Shown here: positions 34,101 through 42,243 of the stretch, piece after piece
Layout of the letters: the number at the start of each line of letters is the position of its first letter
Numbering within the stretch: the first letter of the stretch is position 1
Origin: Nevskiaceae bacterium
GTDB taxonomy: Bacteria > Pseudomonadota > Gammaproteobacteria > Nevskiales > Nevskiaceae
Assembly: GCA_004297005.1 (NCBI GenBank)
Contig: SCVA01000052.1
Coordinates: 19,700 to 83,699, forward strand
DNA: 64,000 bases
Direction of reading: 5' to 3'
Translations under genes and position numbers: made by a program
The notes under the pieces: model-generated
What the model was told of the DNA's origin: nothing
Database searches by the model: none
What the model saw: the letters and a program-made list of their open reading frames with translations, nothing else

Positions 34101-37100
34101 CGTTAATCGCGGGAGCGGCCGCAGCGGCGGCGGACTGGGGCGGCGGCGAGGCAGGTGTTGCCGGTTCCGCGAGTATTCCCGCCGTCATCGCTGGCGCAGC
34201 GACCTGCGGCGCGGCCGGAATGGAAGGCAGTACGCCAGCGCCCAGCGCCTGCTGCATCACCCGCTCCTGCAAGCTCAGGAACTGGCGCATGGTCTGCTGA
34301 TAGGCAAGCAGGGCCTCGCTGCTCAGCGCGCCTTGAGCGGCGGCCGGCAACGCCATGCTGACTGGCGTCGGGGCGGCCGGCGAGGCAGACGCGGGAGCGA
34401 CCGCCGGCAGCGCCGCGCGCGCCGCCTCGCGGCTGGCGAGCGTCAGCGCCGGCTGGGCGCCGGTGCGGATCAAGGGATCGTTGATCGGCCGCGCGCAGCC
34501 GCCGCTGACCATCCAGAGATGCGCCGGGCTGGGCAACGGCTGCGCCAGTGCGGCGAGCTGCGCGCTGCTCAGCGCCTTGAGGCCGCGGCCGCTGTAGAGC
34601 GCGCTGGGCCGCCAGTCGGCACCGGCGACGAACAGCTCCGCCAGGCCCAGCAGCAGGCCGCGCAGGCCGCCGCCATTGCCGTCCAGCGACAGCGCCTGCG
34701 CGTCGGCGCGGCCGGCGAGGGTCTGGCGCGCCATGTTGGCGCAGATGCCGCGCGGCCCCAGCTCGACGAATAGCTGGCAGCCGGCCGCCTGCATGGCCTC
34801 GATCTCGGCGACGAACTCGACGCTGGACAGGAGGTGCGCGTCCAGCTGCTCCTGCATCGCCGCCGGTTCCGCAGGGTAGGGCCGCGCACTGCTGTTGGAG
34901 TACACCGGAAACCGTGGCGCGCGGAACGGCGTGGCGCGGATCGCCGCCGCCAGCGCGGTCTTCGCCGGCGCCACCAGCGCGGTGTGGAAGGCGCCGGACA
35001 CCGCCAGCGGCATGGCCCGCAGGCCCTGCTCGTTGAGCGCGGCGACGGCGGCCTCCAGCGCCGCCTTCGGTCCGGAGATCACGCACTGCTCGGGCGCGTT
35101 GTGATTGGCCACCATCACGCCGGGGAAGTCGGCGAGCCGGGCGCTGACCTGCTCGCGCCTTGCCTGTACCGCCGCCATGCCGCCGGGCGTGCCGGCGCTG
35201 GCGGCGGCGGCCATCGCCGCGCCGCGCGCGGCCGACAGGTGCAGAAAATCTTCCGGTGCGATCACCCCGGCCGCCATCAGCGCGCTGTACTCGCCGTAGC
35301 TGTGGCCGGCACTGGCGACCGCGCGCAGGCCCAGACGCTCGGCCAGGCGCAGATAGCCCAGCGACAGCGCGCCGATAGCGGGCTGCGCGACGCGGGTATC
35401 GGTGAGCGCGCGGCCCTGCGCGGTCTCGCTGGCCTCGTCGTAGGCGGCGGGCGGCATCATCAGGGCGGCGAGGCCCTGCGGCAGCTCGCGCTGCAAGGCA
35501 CGCTCGGCGAATTCCAGCGCCTGCCGCACTTCCTCGAAGTACAGCGCCGCCTCGCGGCCCATGTTGAGCTGCTGCGCGCCTTGACCCGGAAACAGGAAGG
35601 CGATGGCCGGCGCGCTGGCCGGTGTCGCCAGTTGCAGGCGCAGGCTGTTGGGCAGCGGCTTGCCGTCTTTCAGATGCGCCTGCACCAGGCCGAGATCGCG
35701 GGCCAGCGCCGCGCGGTCGGCGGCGACGATGGCCAGCGACACCGGCAGCCGGCCACGCGCCTCGGCCTGCAGGGCCAGGCTCAGCGCCAGCTCGGCCATG
35801 GGCACCCGGCTGTCGGCGCCGAGCTGGGCTTGCAGGCTGCTCAGCTCGCCGGCGAGGGCGGCGGCATCGCGGGCGCGAAACAGGAATAGCTCCGTAGGCC
35901 AGCGGCTGGCGCCGGCGGCGCCGGTGCTGCGCGGGTGTTCTTCCAGCACCACATGGAAATTGGTGCCGCCAAAGCCGAAGGCCGAGGCGGCGCCCCGGCG
36001 CGGATGCGCGGGCGTGGCCAGCCAGGGGCGCGGCTCCTTGAGCAGATAGACCGGCGCCGCCGCGTCGGCGAGCGGCGCGATCGGCTGCTCGACGCCATAG
36101 TGCGGCGGCAGGCTGCGGTGGTAGAGCGACAGCGCCACCTTGACCAGGCCGGCGGTGCCGGCGGCGGCCTTGGTGTGGCCGAGCAGGGTCTTCACCGAGC
36201 CCAGCGCGACGCTCTTCGGCGTCGCACCGCTGCGCTTCAGGGCATTGCAGATGGTCTGCGCTTCGGCGAGATCGCCGACTGTGGTGCCGGTGCCATGCGC
36301 TTCCACCAGGCCCAGCGTCGCCGGCGTGAAGCCGGCCTTGGCGTAGGCGCGGTCGAGCGCGCGCACCTGGCCCTCGCTGCGCGGCGCGGTCAGGCCCAGG
36401 GCCTTGCCGTCACTGGAGCCGGCGACCGCCTTGATGACGGCGTAGATGCGGTCGCCGTCGCGCTCGGCGTCGGCCAGGCGCTTGAGCGCCACCATCGCCA
36501 CGCCCTCGGAGATCACGATGCCGTCGGCCGCCTGGTCGAAAGTGCGGGCCTTGCCGCTGGCCGACAGCGCCGAGGTCTTGGCGAAGGCGGTAAAGGCGTA
36601 GGCCGACTGGGTGGTGTCGAAGCCGCCGGCCAGCACCAGCGAGCTGTTGCCGCTTTCCAGCTCCTGCACCGCCATGGCGATGGCGGCCAGCGAGGAGGCG
36701 CAGGCGGCATCGACCGTGCAGTTGATGCCGCCGAAGTCCAGGCGGTTGGCGATGCGCCCGGCGGCGACATTGAGCAGGGTGCCGGCAAAGGATTCCTCGG
36801 TCCATTCCGGCAGCCGGTCCCAGGCTTCCGGCGTCAGGCTTTCGACGTAGCGCGGCAGCTCGGCGCGCAACGCGTACTGGGCGCCGAGATCGCCGGAGCC
36901 ACCGCTGGCGCCGAGCACGATGGAAGTGGTCTCGCGGTCGAAGCCGCCCTGGCCGAGTCCGGCGTCGGCGAGCGCGCGGCTGGCCGCTTCCAGACTCAGG
37001 ATCTGCGCCGGGTCGATCGACTTCATCGACTTCGGCGGTATGCCGAAGCGGGTCGGGTCGAAGCGGATCTCGTCGAGGAAGCCGCCCCAGCGCGAGTAGA

Positions 37101-39303
37101 TCTTGTCGCGCGCCTTGGGGTTTTCGTCGAAGTACAGGCGCCAGTCCCAGCGCGACTCCGGCACCTCGCGGATCACGCTCTTCTGGTCGAGCAGATTGCG
37201 CCAGTACTGCTCGGCGTCGTCGGCGCCCGGCAAGACCAGACCGATGCCGACGATGGCGATGTCGCTGGGCTGCGGCTTGGGCCGCGCCGCGCGCGCCGGA
37301 ATGGCGGCGGCGAGCGTCTGCTGCGATTCGCCACAGACCGCCTCGTGCAGCTCGGCGATACTCAAGCAGTGATCGCGCAGGGTCGCGACCTGGCCGATCA
37401 TGTACATGCCTTCGCGCTGCTGGGCTGCGGCCGGCACCGGTGCCAGCTCGCCATCGCGGCCGCGGTCCAGGCCCTTGGAGGCGATGCGCAGACGGCCGAG
37501 GTTCAAGTCTTCCAGCGCGTCGCGCACTTCCTCCACACTCTTACCCTCGCGCAGCAGGCGGCGGCGGCTGTCCTGGAAGTCGCGGGCGAAGTCGGTGAGC
37601 ACACAGCGGGTCGCGTGACCGGGGCCGGATTCCAGATTGACGGTGCGCGTGCAGCGCAGCGCCTGCTCTTGAAAGCCCGGCACCACCGCGCCGCTGGCGA
37701 CGATCTCTTCGGTGAACAGGTAGGCGGTGCCCATCAGCACGCCGATGCGCATGCCGCGCGCCACCAGCGGCGCGGCCATCGCCGCCACCATCGCCGAGGA
37801 CAGCGCGTCGTGGATGCCGCCGGCGAACAGAATCTGGATGTCTTTCTCGGCGCCGGCGGGGACCTCCGCCAGCAGCACTTCGATCATCTGGCCCCAGAGC
37901 GCGAAGCTGGACAGCGGCCCGACATGGCCGCCGCATTCGCGGCCTTCGAACACGAAGCGGCGCGCGCCCTGTTCCAGGTAGAGCTTGAGCAGCGCCGGCG
38001 CCGGCGCGTGGATGTAGGTGGCGATGCCGCGCGACTCGAATTCCGCCGCCTGGTCGGGGCGGCCGCCGGCGATCAGCGCAAACGGCGGCGGGCAGTCCCA
38101 GATCGCCGCGCACTGCTCCTGGCGCAGCGCCTCGGGGATGAAGCCGAGCAGGCCCACGCCCCAGGGACGGCCGGCGGCCTGCTCGCGGGTGGCCTGCAGC
38201 AGGCTGCCGAGCTGTGGGCCACGCATCAGGGCCAGGGCGAGAAACGGCAGGGCGCCGCCTTCGGCCACGGCGGCGGCGAAGCCGGGGTGGTCGGAGACGC
38301 GGGTCATCGGACCCTGGGCGATGGGGTAGCGGCAGCCATGCGCGAGCGCCAGCGGCCCGCCCTCGGCGAGCGCGCCCTGGCCAGCGGCCTGCTCGATCTG
38401 GCGCAGGCTGGCGCGCTGCACGGCGGCGATCAGCGCCGCCAGGCTGCCGTGGCGCGCGGCCGCCGTGGCGGCCAGGCCGATGCCCTGGCCCAGCGGCAAC
38501 AGCTGGCGCTGGCTGTCCTGCCAGCCGGCGAGGCCGGCGATCGCCTGCGTCCCTTCGGGCGGGGCCTCCGCTTCCAACTGGCGTTGCAGCTCCTCGGCGG
38601 CCTTGGCCGCCGGCGAGGCCGGGCGCGCGTAGGCGCGAAAGGGCTTGCCGGCGAGCTCGCCGTACAGGCGGCATTCGGCGCCGTTGAGGCGCGCCAGCTC
38701 GGTCTTGAGTGCGGCCGGCAGCGGGCTTTCCGGCAGCAGCAGCGCGAGATCGTCGAGCACCGCGCCGGCTGCGCCGGCGACGCGGCAGGCGGCGGCGCTG
38801 TGTTCGCTGATGCCGCCCAGCGCGTAGATGGGCAGGTCGGTTTTGCCGTGCAGCTTCTGCAGCAGCAGGAAGCTGCCGTCCTCGCCGACCCAGCCGCCGG
38901 CCTTGTGGCCGCGGGCGATCAGGCCGTCGAGTCCGGCGGGCAGTTCGGCGAGCTGCTCGGCGCTGCTGATCTCGGCCAAGAGGCGCAGACCGGCACGGCT
39001 GGTGATGGCCGGCAACAGCGCATTCAGTGTCGGCGCGCCGCCGCAGACGATCAGGCTCAGCGCCCGGCCGCCGACGAGGGCGAGCAGTTCCGGCAGCACC
39101 TCTTCCTGCGCAAGGCCCAGTCGCAGGCCGAAGCGACCGTCGAGCTGCTCCAGCAGCCGCTCCAGCGCGGGCAGGCAGTCCGCTGCCGGCGTGTCGGCGA
39201 GATCCAGCACCCCCAGGGCACCGGCGCGGCTGGCCGCGACTGCTAGGTCTGGCGCGCCCAATCCGGTGGGCGAATACACCAGAATCTCGAAGCTGTTGCT
39301 CAT
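31123..39303 (-). CDS. PUFA/secondary-lipid-type megasynthase NMO-NMO-KS-AT-ACPx3-KR-hotdog
   Basis: 2726 aa. Residues ~1-235 and ~315-620 are two nitronate-monooxygenase/PfaD-like FMN barrels: GHKAGGWVG (Trp138) and GRECGGHVG (His460). KS ~680-1110 with Cys868 in VDAACASS, EAHGTGT and KTLLGHT. AT ~1205-1500, LFPGQGAQQLNMG and GHSYGEY (Ser1335). Helix QQTMRQFLSLQERVMQQ near 1670. Three ACPs share GIDSIKRVEIL with Ser1768, Ser1869 and Ser1968. KR ~2040-2500: ATGGARGITAELL, FFTSVAGRYGN, GQGDYAAANE. C-terminal ~2560-2700 hotdog-like segment. Tandem ACPs with this motif are typical of PUFA synthases, and the flavin barrel would supply enoyl reduction. Product unknown; it is the first large enzyme of the locus and likely partners the 1622-aa synthase. 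Confidence 0.9.
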   Translation of the reverse strand: MSNSFEILVYSPTGLGAPDLAVAASRAGALGVLDLADTPAADCLPALERLLEQLDGRFGLRLGLAQEEVLPELLALVGGRALSLIVCGGAPTLNALLPAITSRAGLRLLAEISSAEQLAELPAGLDGLIARGHKAGGWVGEDGSFLLLQKLHGKTDLPIYALGGISEHSAAACRVAGAAGAVLDDLALLLPESPLPAALKTELARLNGAECRLYGELAGKPFRAYARPASPAAKAAEELQRQLEAEAPPEGTQAIAGLAGWQDSQRQLLPLGQGIGLAATAAARHGSLAALIAAVQRASLRQIEQAAGQGALAEGGPLALAHGCRYPIAQGPMTRVSDHPGFAAAVAEGGALPFLALALMRGPQLGSLLQATREQAAGRPWGVGLLGFIPEALRQEQCAAIWDCPPPFALIAGGRPDQAAEFESRGIATYIHAPAPALLKLYLEQGARRFVFEGRECGGHVGPLSSFALWGQMIEVLLAEVPAGAEKDIQILFAGGIHDALSSAMVAAMAAPLVARGMRIGVLMGTAYLFTEEIVASGAVVPGFQEQALRCTRTVNLESGPGHATRCVLTDFARDFQDSRRRLLREGKSVEEVRDALEDLNLGRLRIASKGLDRGRDGELAPVPAAAQQREGMYMIGQVATLRDHCLSIAELHEAVCGESQQTLAAAIPARAARPKPQPSDIAIVGIGLVLPGADDAEQYWRNLLDQKSVIREVPESRWDWRLYFDENPKARDKIYSRWGGFLDEIRFDPTRFGIPPKSMKSIDPAQILSLEAASRALADAGLGQGGFDRETTSIVLGASGGSGDLGAQYALRAELPRYVESLTPEAWDRLPEWTEESFAGTLLNVAAGRIANRLDFGGINCTVDAACASSLAAIAMAVQELESGNSSLVLAGGFDTTQSAYAFTAFAKTSALSASGKARTFDQAADGIVISEGVAMVALKRLADAERDGDRIYAVIKAVAGSSDGKALGLTAPRSEGQVRALDRAYAKAGFTPATLGLVEAHGTGTTVGDLAEAQTICNALKRSGATPKSVALGSVKTLLGHTKAAAGTAGLVKVALSLYHRSLPPHYGVEQPIAPLADAAAPVYLLKEPRPWLATPAHPRRGAASAFGFGGTNFHVVLEEHPRSTGAAGASRWPTELFLFRARDAAALAGELSSLQAQLGADSRVPMAELALSLALQAEARGRLPVSLAIVAADRAALARDLGLVQAHLKDGKPLPNSLRLQLATPASAPAIAFLFPGQGAQQLNMGREAALYFEEVRQALEFAERALQRELPQGLAALMMPPAAYDEASETAQGRALTDTRVAQPAIGALSLGYLRLAERLGLRAVASAGHSYGEYSALMAAGVIAPEDFLHLSAARGAAMAAAASAGTPGGMAAVQARREQVSARLADFPGVMVANHNAPEQCVISGPKAALEAAVAALNEQGLRAMPLAVSGAFHTALVAPAKTALAAAIRATPFRAPRFPVYSNSSARPYPAEPAAMQEQLDAHLLSSVEFVAEIEAMQAAGCQLFVELGPRGICANMARQTLAGRADAQALSLDGNGGGLRGLLLGLAELFVAGADWRPSALYSGRGLKALSSAQLAALAQPLPSPAHLWMVSGGCARPINDPLIRTGAQPALTLASREAARAALPAVAPASASPAAPTPVSMALPAAAQGALSSEALLAYQQTMRQFLSLQERVMQQALGAGVLPSIPAAPQVAAPAMTAGILAEPATPASPPPQSAAAAAAPAINAQALLLSLVAERTGYPTEMLGLDADLEADLGIDSIKRVEILGAFRKAHAGAASLPMEKLSKAKSLRAILVAVPEEPAAAATTSLPTTAQPIPASAVATAVNAQTLLLSLVAERTGYPTEMLGLDADLEADLGIDSIKRVEILGAFRKAHAGAASLPMEKLSKAKTLKTILAALPTEAPAATASEPAPTTVAASEASTSVDAQALLLALVAERTGYPTEMLGLDADLEADLGIDSIKRVEILGAFRKVHTGAAGLPMEKLSKAKSLRAILAALPAATTATGPTAQTKPASSEAPAGTSSASTGGQPLPRYLIRSRPAPLDERSVPLVGLALILGSGALANGLRDRLAARGLHAVTIDSLEPAALRAAIAAARQSHGPLRALIHLHGLTAGKTGLSAEAAEQRVLHLFHSLQEVDGDLAAARVLVASRLGGSFGRDRAGLAHAVAGAGNGLLNCLRYEFPQAVLRAVDFGEQSDAYIAERLVAELFADNRDPEAGYLGETRVRGATLSAPLGATATPRLEPGADWLVLATGGARGITAELLEAMARPGMRLVLVGRSPLPEPEAPELAPHAEPAALKAHLLRSALARGEQPRPTDIERVLQKLLTEREIRANLARLAATGATLEYCACDARDEATFGALIERLYTQHGRIDAVLHAAGVIEDKRLADKSADSFARVLGTKLAPAYTLRDKLRPESLKLMAFFTSVAGRYGNLGQGDYAAANESLNRLAWQLHRHWPATRVIAFNWGPWDAGMASEAVKAQLRARGMEPIPLAEGRRYFLDELRHGAHDAVEVVAGRGTWGLDALPPELDPAGHSINTATRWPLLPGTPALGEGGQVSLQLPFPDQPGLPPLASALELLAQFVCAAWPQWMLSELADARLLRAPQPGQAVLLRARAASHSEPGVQAVSLELLDAGSRELLIRVGALLRPGGTALTAPLLDASSLRDAGERQPVRVARLQRGLGQAMLAARAEDIVWQPEDGGVRSRSTQASGELQ

Positions 39304-39339
39304 GGTTCTGCTCCCTGCTGAGCGGGTACTACCGCAGCG

Positions 39340-40155
39340 CTAGCGCTTGCGTCCTTCCAGAAACGGCACTTCCATCACCTTCTCGTGGACGATCGGTCCG
39401 TGGCCGAAGTAGCCGCCCTCGCCAAAGCACTCGCCGTGGTCGGCGGTGATGATGAAATGGGTGCCCACCGGCGCCTTCTCGATCAGGCCTTCGAGCACGG
39501 TGTCGACGTGTTCGACGGTGCGCACCTGCTGGCTGTGCAGCTCGCGCATCTGCTCGTCGTCGAAGAAGCGGTCACTGGTCTCGCGGCCCAGCTCGTCGTC
39601 CATGCGCTTGAACACCCCGTGCACGCCGGAGATGTGCGGCAGGCTCTTGGGGTCGAGCATGTAGGGGTAGTGGGTCTCGCCCAGGTTGAGGAAGTAGAAG
39701 CTGGGCTCGTCGGCGTCGAACTCGATCTCGCGGATCATCCCGGCGAAGTCGTTGTGGTCGGCCATCAGCTTGTAGTCGTCGAAGTGACGGTTCAGGTGCG
39801 AGAGTGGATTCAGCACCGGCAGCGAGACCTTGGCGCAGGTGCGGTAGCCCTGCTGCTGCAGCACATAGGGCAGTGAGAGCTGTGGCACGAAGCTCTTGAA
39901 CGACAGATCCTCGATACCGAGGCGGTCCACCCACTGGGCGAATTCCTTCTTGTAGACCTCGCTGGCGAACACGCCTCTGGGGCTTTTGTGCGGCACCATG
40001 CCCATCAGATAGGTGTAGTGCGAGGGCGAGGTCCAGGAGGCGTAGGAATAGCGCTGCTCGCCGAGCCCGATGTGGTCCATGTTCGGGCGCTTGGCGCGGG
40101 CGTAGCTGTCGTAGCGACAGCTGTCCATGACGATGAAAACCAGGTTGTTGCTCAT
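39340..40155 (-). CDS. Small sulfatase-fold (alkaline phosphatase superfamily) enzyme
   Basis: 271 aa, shorter than typical sulfatases (400-600 aa). The N-terminus LVFIVMDSCRYDSY gives a metal Asp (Asp11), and SYASWTSPSHYTYLMG places a candidate nucleophile Thr42/Ser43. ITADHGECFGEGG (Asp239-His240) followed by GHG completes the metal site. There is no C/S-x-P-x-R formylglycine motif, so a phosphotransferase or phosphodiesterase activity, as in phosphoglycerol and phosphoethanolamine transferases, is more likely than sulfatase. There are no membrane helices or signal peptide, so it is cytosolic. It is the first gene of the synthase operon, 36 bp before the megasynthase, and may process a phosphorylated acceptor or head group. 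Confidence 0.78.
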   Translation of the reverse strand: MSNNLVFIVMDSCRYDSYARAKRPNMDHIGLGEQRYSYASWTSPSHYTYLMGMVPHKSPRGVFASEVYKKEFAQWVDRLGIEDLSFKSFVPQLSLPYVLQQQGYRTCAKVSLPVLNPLSHLNRHFDDYKLMADHNDFAGMIREIEFDADEPSFYFLNLGETHYPYMLDPKSLPHISGVHGVFKRMDDELGRETSDRFFDDEQMRELHSQQVRTVEHVDTVLEGLIEKAPVGTHFIITADHGECFGEGGYFGHGPIVHEKVMEVPFLEGRKR

Positions 40156-40547
40156 TCAGGTTTCAACAGTGGTCCGGGGCGGCTGTCAGGATTCCCGCGC
40201 AGGACCGCGCGCAGGGCAATGTAAGTCCGGCGGTTACCGGATTCGGCTGGCAGCTCTGGCAGATGAAACATCCACCTTCCTTGGTTTACGCAGCGAACGC
40301 GCTGCGGCGAATCTCCTCCAAACTTTCGCTTTAAGCCCCGATATGGCTCGGGATGTTTGGTATGTCCGTATATACCCTCTTTAAGCCCTTGTTTGGAATA
40401 GTTTTTGATGAACTGTCTGTCATGTCCAAGACGGTTTCAGAGCTGAAACAACTGCCCGTTTTCTTGATGTAAGTGGCGTTCGCCGGTGGCGCCGGCGGAA
40501 TGGGTCGGCGGGGCGCAGTTTCCTTCCCGGAGCAGACTCCCGAAGTC
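40156..40547. promoter_or_regulatory. Control region upstream of the synthase operon
   Basis: About 390 bp without a gene. 40300-40470 is visibly less GC-rich than its surroundings. It contains a perfect palindrome, GTTTCAG-AG-CTGAAAC (40434-40449), suitable for a dimeric regulator, and a direct repeat CTTTAAGCCC at 40329-40338 and 40379-40388, exactly 50 bp apart. On the minus strand a TATATA hexamer lies near 40370, with no good -35 box. This is the only place where a promoter for the minus-strand synthase genes is expected. The spoVR stop (40548) borders it on the other side. Confidence 0.45.
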
Positions 40548-42146
40548 TCAGCCGACGCTCAGCACTTCACCCACCGGGCGATCCTGTTCGTCTACGGTTT
40601 CCAGCCGCACGGTGAAGCCCCAGAGCCGGCCCAGGTGCTTCAACACCTCGCTGGCCTCGCCATTGAGCGGCCGGCCGCGGTGCTGGCGGTGACGCAGGGT
40701 CAGCGAGCGATCGCCGCGCCGCTCGTAGTGCTGCACCTGGATGTCGGGAATCTGGTTGTCGCGGTTGTATTGCGCGGCGAGCAGGCGGCGCAGGCGCCGG
40801 TAGCCGTCTTCGTTGTGGATGCTGTCGATGCGCAGCTCCGGCTCGCCGGCGTGGTCGGCCACCGCGAACAGATGGAACTCACGCATCAGCTTGGGCGACA
40901 GGAACTGGCCGATGAAGGATTCGTCCTTGTAGTTGCGCATCGCGAAGTCGAGCACCTGGCGCCAGTCACCGCCGGCGATGTCCGGAAACCAGTGGCGGTC
41001 CTCATCGCTGGGGCTTTCGCAGATGCGGCGCAGGTCGCTCATCATCCCGTAGCCCAAGGCATAGGGATTGATGCCGCCATAGCCGGGCTGGTCGTAGCCG
41101 CGCTGGGTGATGACATTGGTATGCGAGGCCAGCACCTCGAGCATGAAGCCGGCGTCGACCTGGCCGTGATCGAACAGGCGGTTGAGCAGGGTGTAGTGCC
41201 AGAACGTCGCCCAGCCCTCGTTCATCACCTTGGTCTGGCCCTGCGGGTAGAAGTACTGCGCCAGCTTGCGGGTGATGCGCACCAGCTCGCGTTGCCAGGG
41301 CTCCAGCTTGGGCGCGTGCTTCTCGACGAAGTACAGCAGGTTCTCCTGCGGCTCCTCGGGGAAGGGGCGCTCGCCCTGACGGCGTTCGGAGGCGCTCTTG
41401 CGCGGCACCGTGCGCCAGATCTCGTCGTACTGGCGCCAGGCATGGGCCTCGCGTTCGCGCTGGCGGTCGCATTCCTCGGAGACCGAGAGCGGTGTCGGCC
41501 GGCGGTAGCGGTCGACGCCATGGCTCATCAGCGCGTGACAGGAGTCGATGGTCTCCTCCACCGCCGCGTGGCCGTGGCGCTCCTCGCAGTCGAGCACGTA
41601 CTTACGGGCAAACACCATGTAGTCGATGATCGCGTCGGCATTGGTCCATTGCCGGAACAGGTAGTTGCCCTTGAAGAAGGAGTTGTGGCCGTAGCAGGCG
41701 TGGGCGATCACCAGCGCCTGCATCGGCAGGCTGTTCTCCTCCATCAGGTAGGAGATGCAGGGATTGGAATTGATGACGATCTCGTAGGCCAGGCCGCGCG
41801 CGCCCTTGCGATAGAGGTGCTCGTTGCGGATGAACTCCTTGCCATAGCTCCAGTGCGGGTAACTGATCGGCAGGCCGACCGAGGCGTAGGCGTCGAGCAT
41901 CTGCTCGCTGGCGATCACCTCGATCTGGTTGGGGTAGGTGTCGAGCCCGAACTCGTTGGCGGCGATGGCGTGGATGGCCTCGTCATAGCGGCCCAGCAGC
42001 TCGAAAGTCCACTCGCTACCTGTGGACAGCAGACGCTCGCCAGCGGACAGCTCCAGCGGCAACTGAGGCGTGCTTTCGCCGGGCGCGCTGCCAGCCGTGC
42101 CCGGCACCGTCGCCGCCGGGGTATTGGTGACCAAGATGGCGCTCAT
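40548..42146 (-). CDS. spoVR: SpoVR family protein
   Basis: 532 aa from the ATG at 42146. Strong family blocks are present: WTFELLGRYDEAIHAIAANEFGLDTYPNQIE, SYPHWSYGKEF, NPCISYLMEENSLPMQALVIAHACYGHNSFFKGNY, QTKVMNEGWATFWHY and GYGGINPYALGYGMM. SpoVR/YcgB proteins are cytosolic, of unknown biochemical activity, and nearly always encoded with PrkA and YeaH/DUF444. E. coli homologues belong to the RpoS stationary-phase regulon. The third gene of the prkA-yeaH-spoVR operon, with a 97-bp gap from yeaH, which is larger than the 10-bp prkA-yeaH gap. Confidence 0.95.
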   Translation of the reverse strand: MSAILVTNTPAATVPGTAGSAPGESTPQLPLELSAGERLLSTGSEWTFELLGRYDEAIHAIAANEFGLDTYPNQIEVIASEQMLDAYASVGLPISYPHWSYGKEFIRNEHLYRKGARGLAYEIVINSNPCISYLMEENSLPMQALVIAHACYGHNSFFKGNYLFRQWTNADAIIDYMVFARKYVLDCEERHGHAAVEETIDSCHALMSHGVDRYRRPTPLSVSEECDRQREREAHAWRQYDEIWRTVPRKSASERRQGERPFPEEPQENLLYFVEKHAPKLEPWQRELVRITRKLAQYFYPQGQTKVMNEGWATFWHYTLLNRLFDHGQVDAGFMLEVLASHTNVITQRGYDQPGYGGINPYALGYGMMSDLRRICESPSDEDRHWFPDIAGGDWRQVLDFAMRNYKDESFIGQFLSPKLMREFHLFAVADHAGEPELRIDSIHNEDGYRRLRRLLAAQYNRDNQIPDIQVQHYERRGDRSLTLRHRQHRGRPLNGEASEVLKHLGRLWGFTVRLETVDEQDRPVGEVLSVG

Positions 42147-42243
42147 GCCGCCACCCCGACACGGTGTTTTGCGCGAAGCGCAAAGGGGTGCGGGAGGGGT
42201 GGCCTGGCGGCATTCGCAGCCGCTGCTGTCACGGCGGGTCTGC

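Noticed and set aside
35935..39246. 1103-codon open frame on the + strand, antisense to the megasynthase
   Set aside because: The strong codon-position GC bias of the megasynthase keeps the antisense frame open. It has no domain resemblance, whereas the minus strand has continuous catalytic motifs.
39340..40155. Annotation as an arylsulfatase
   Set aside because: The formylglycine motif C/S-x-P-x-R is absent; only the general alkaline-phosphatase-superfamily metal motifs are present.
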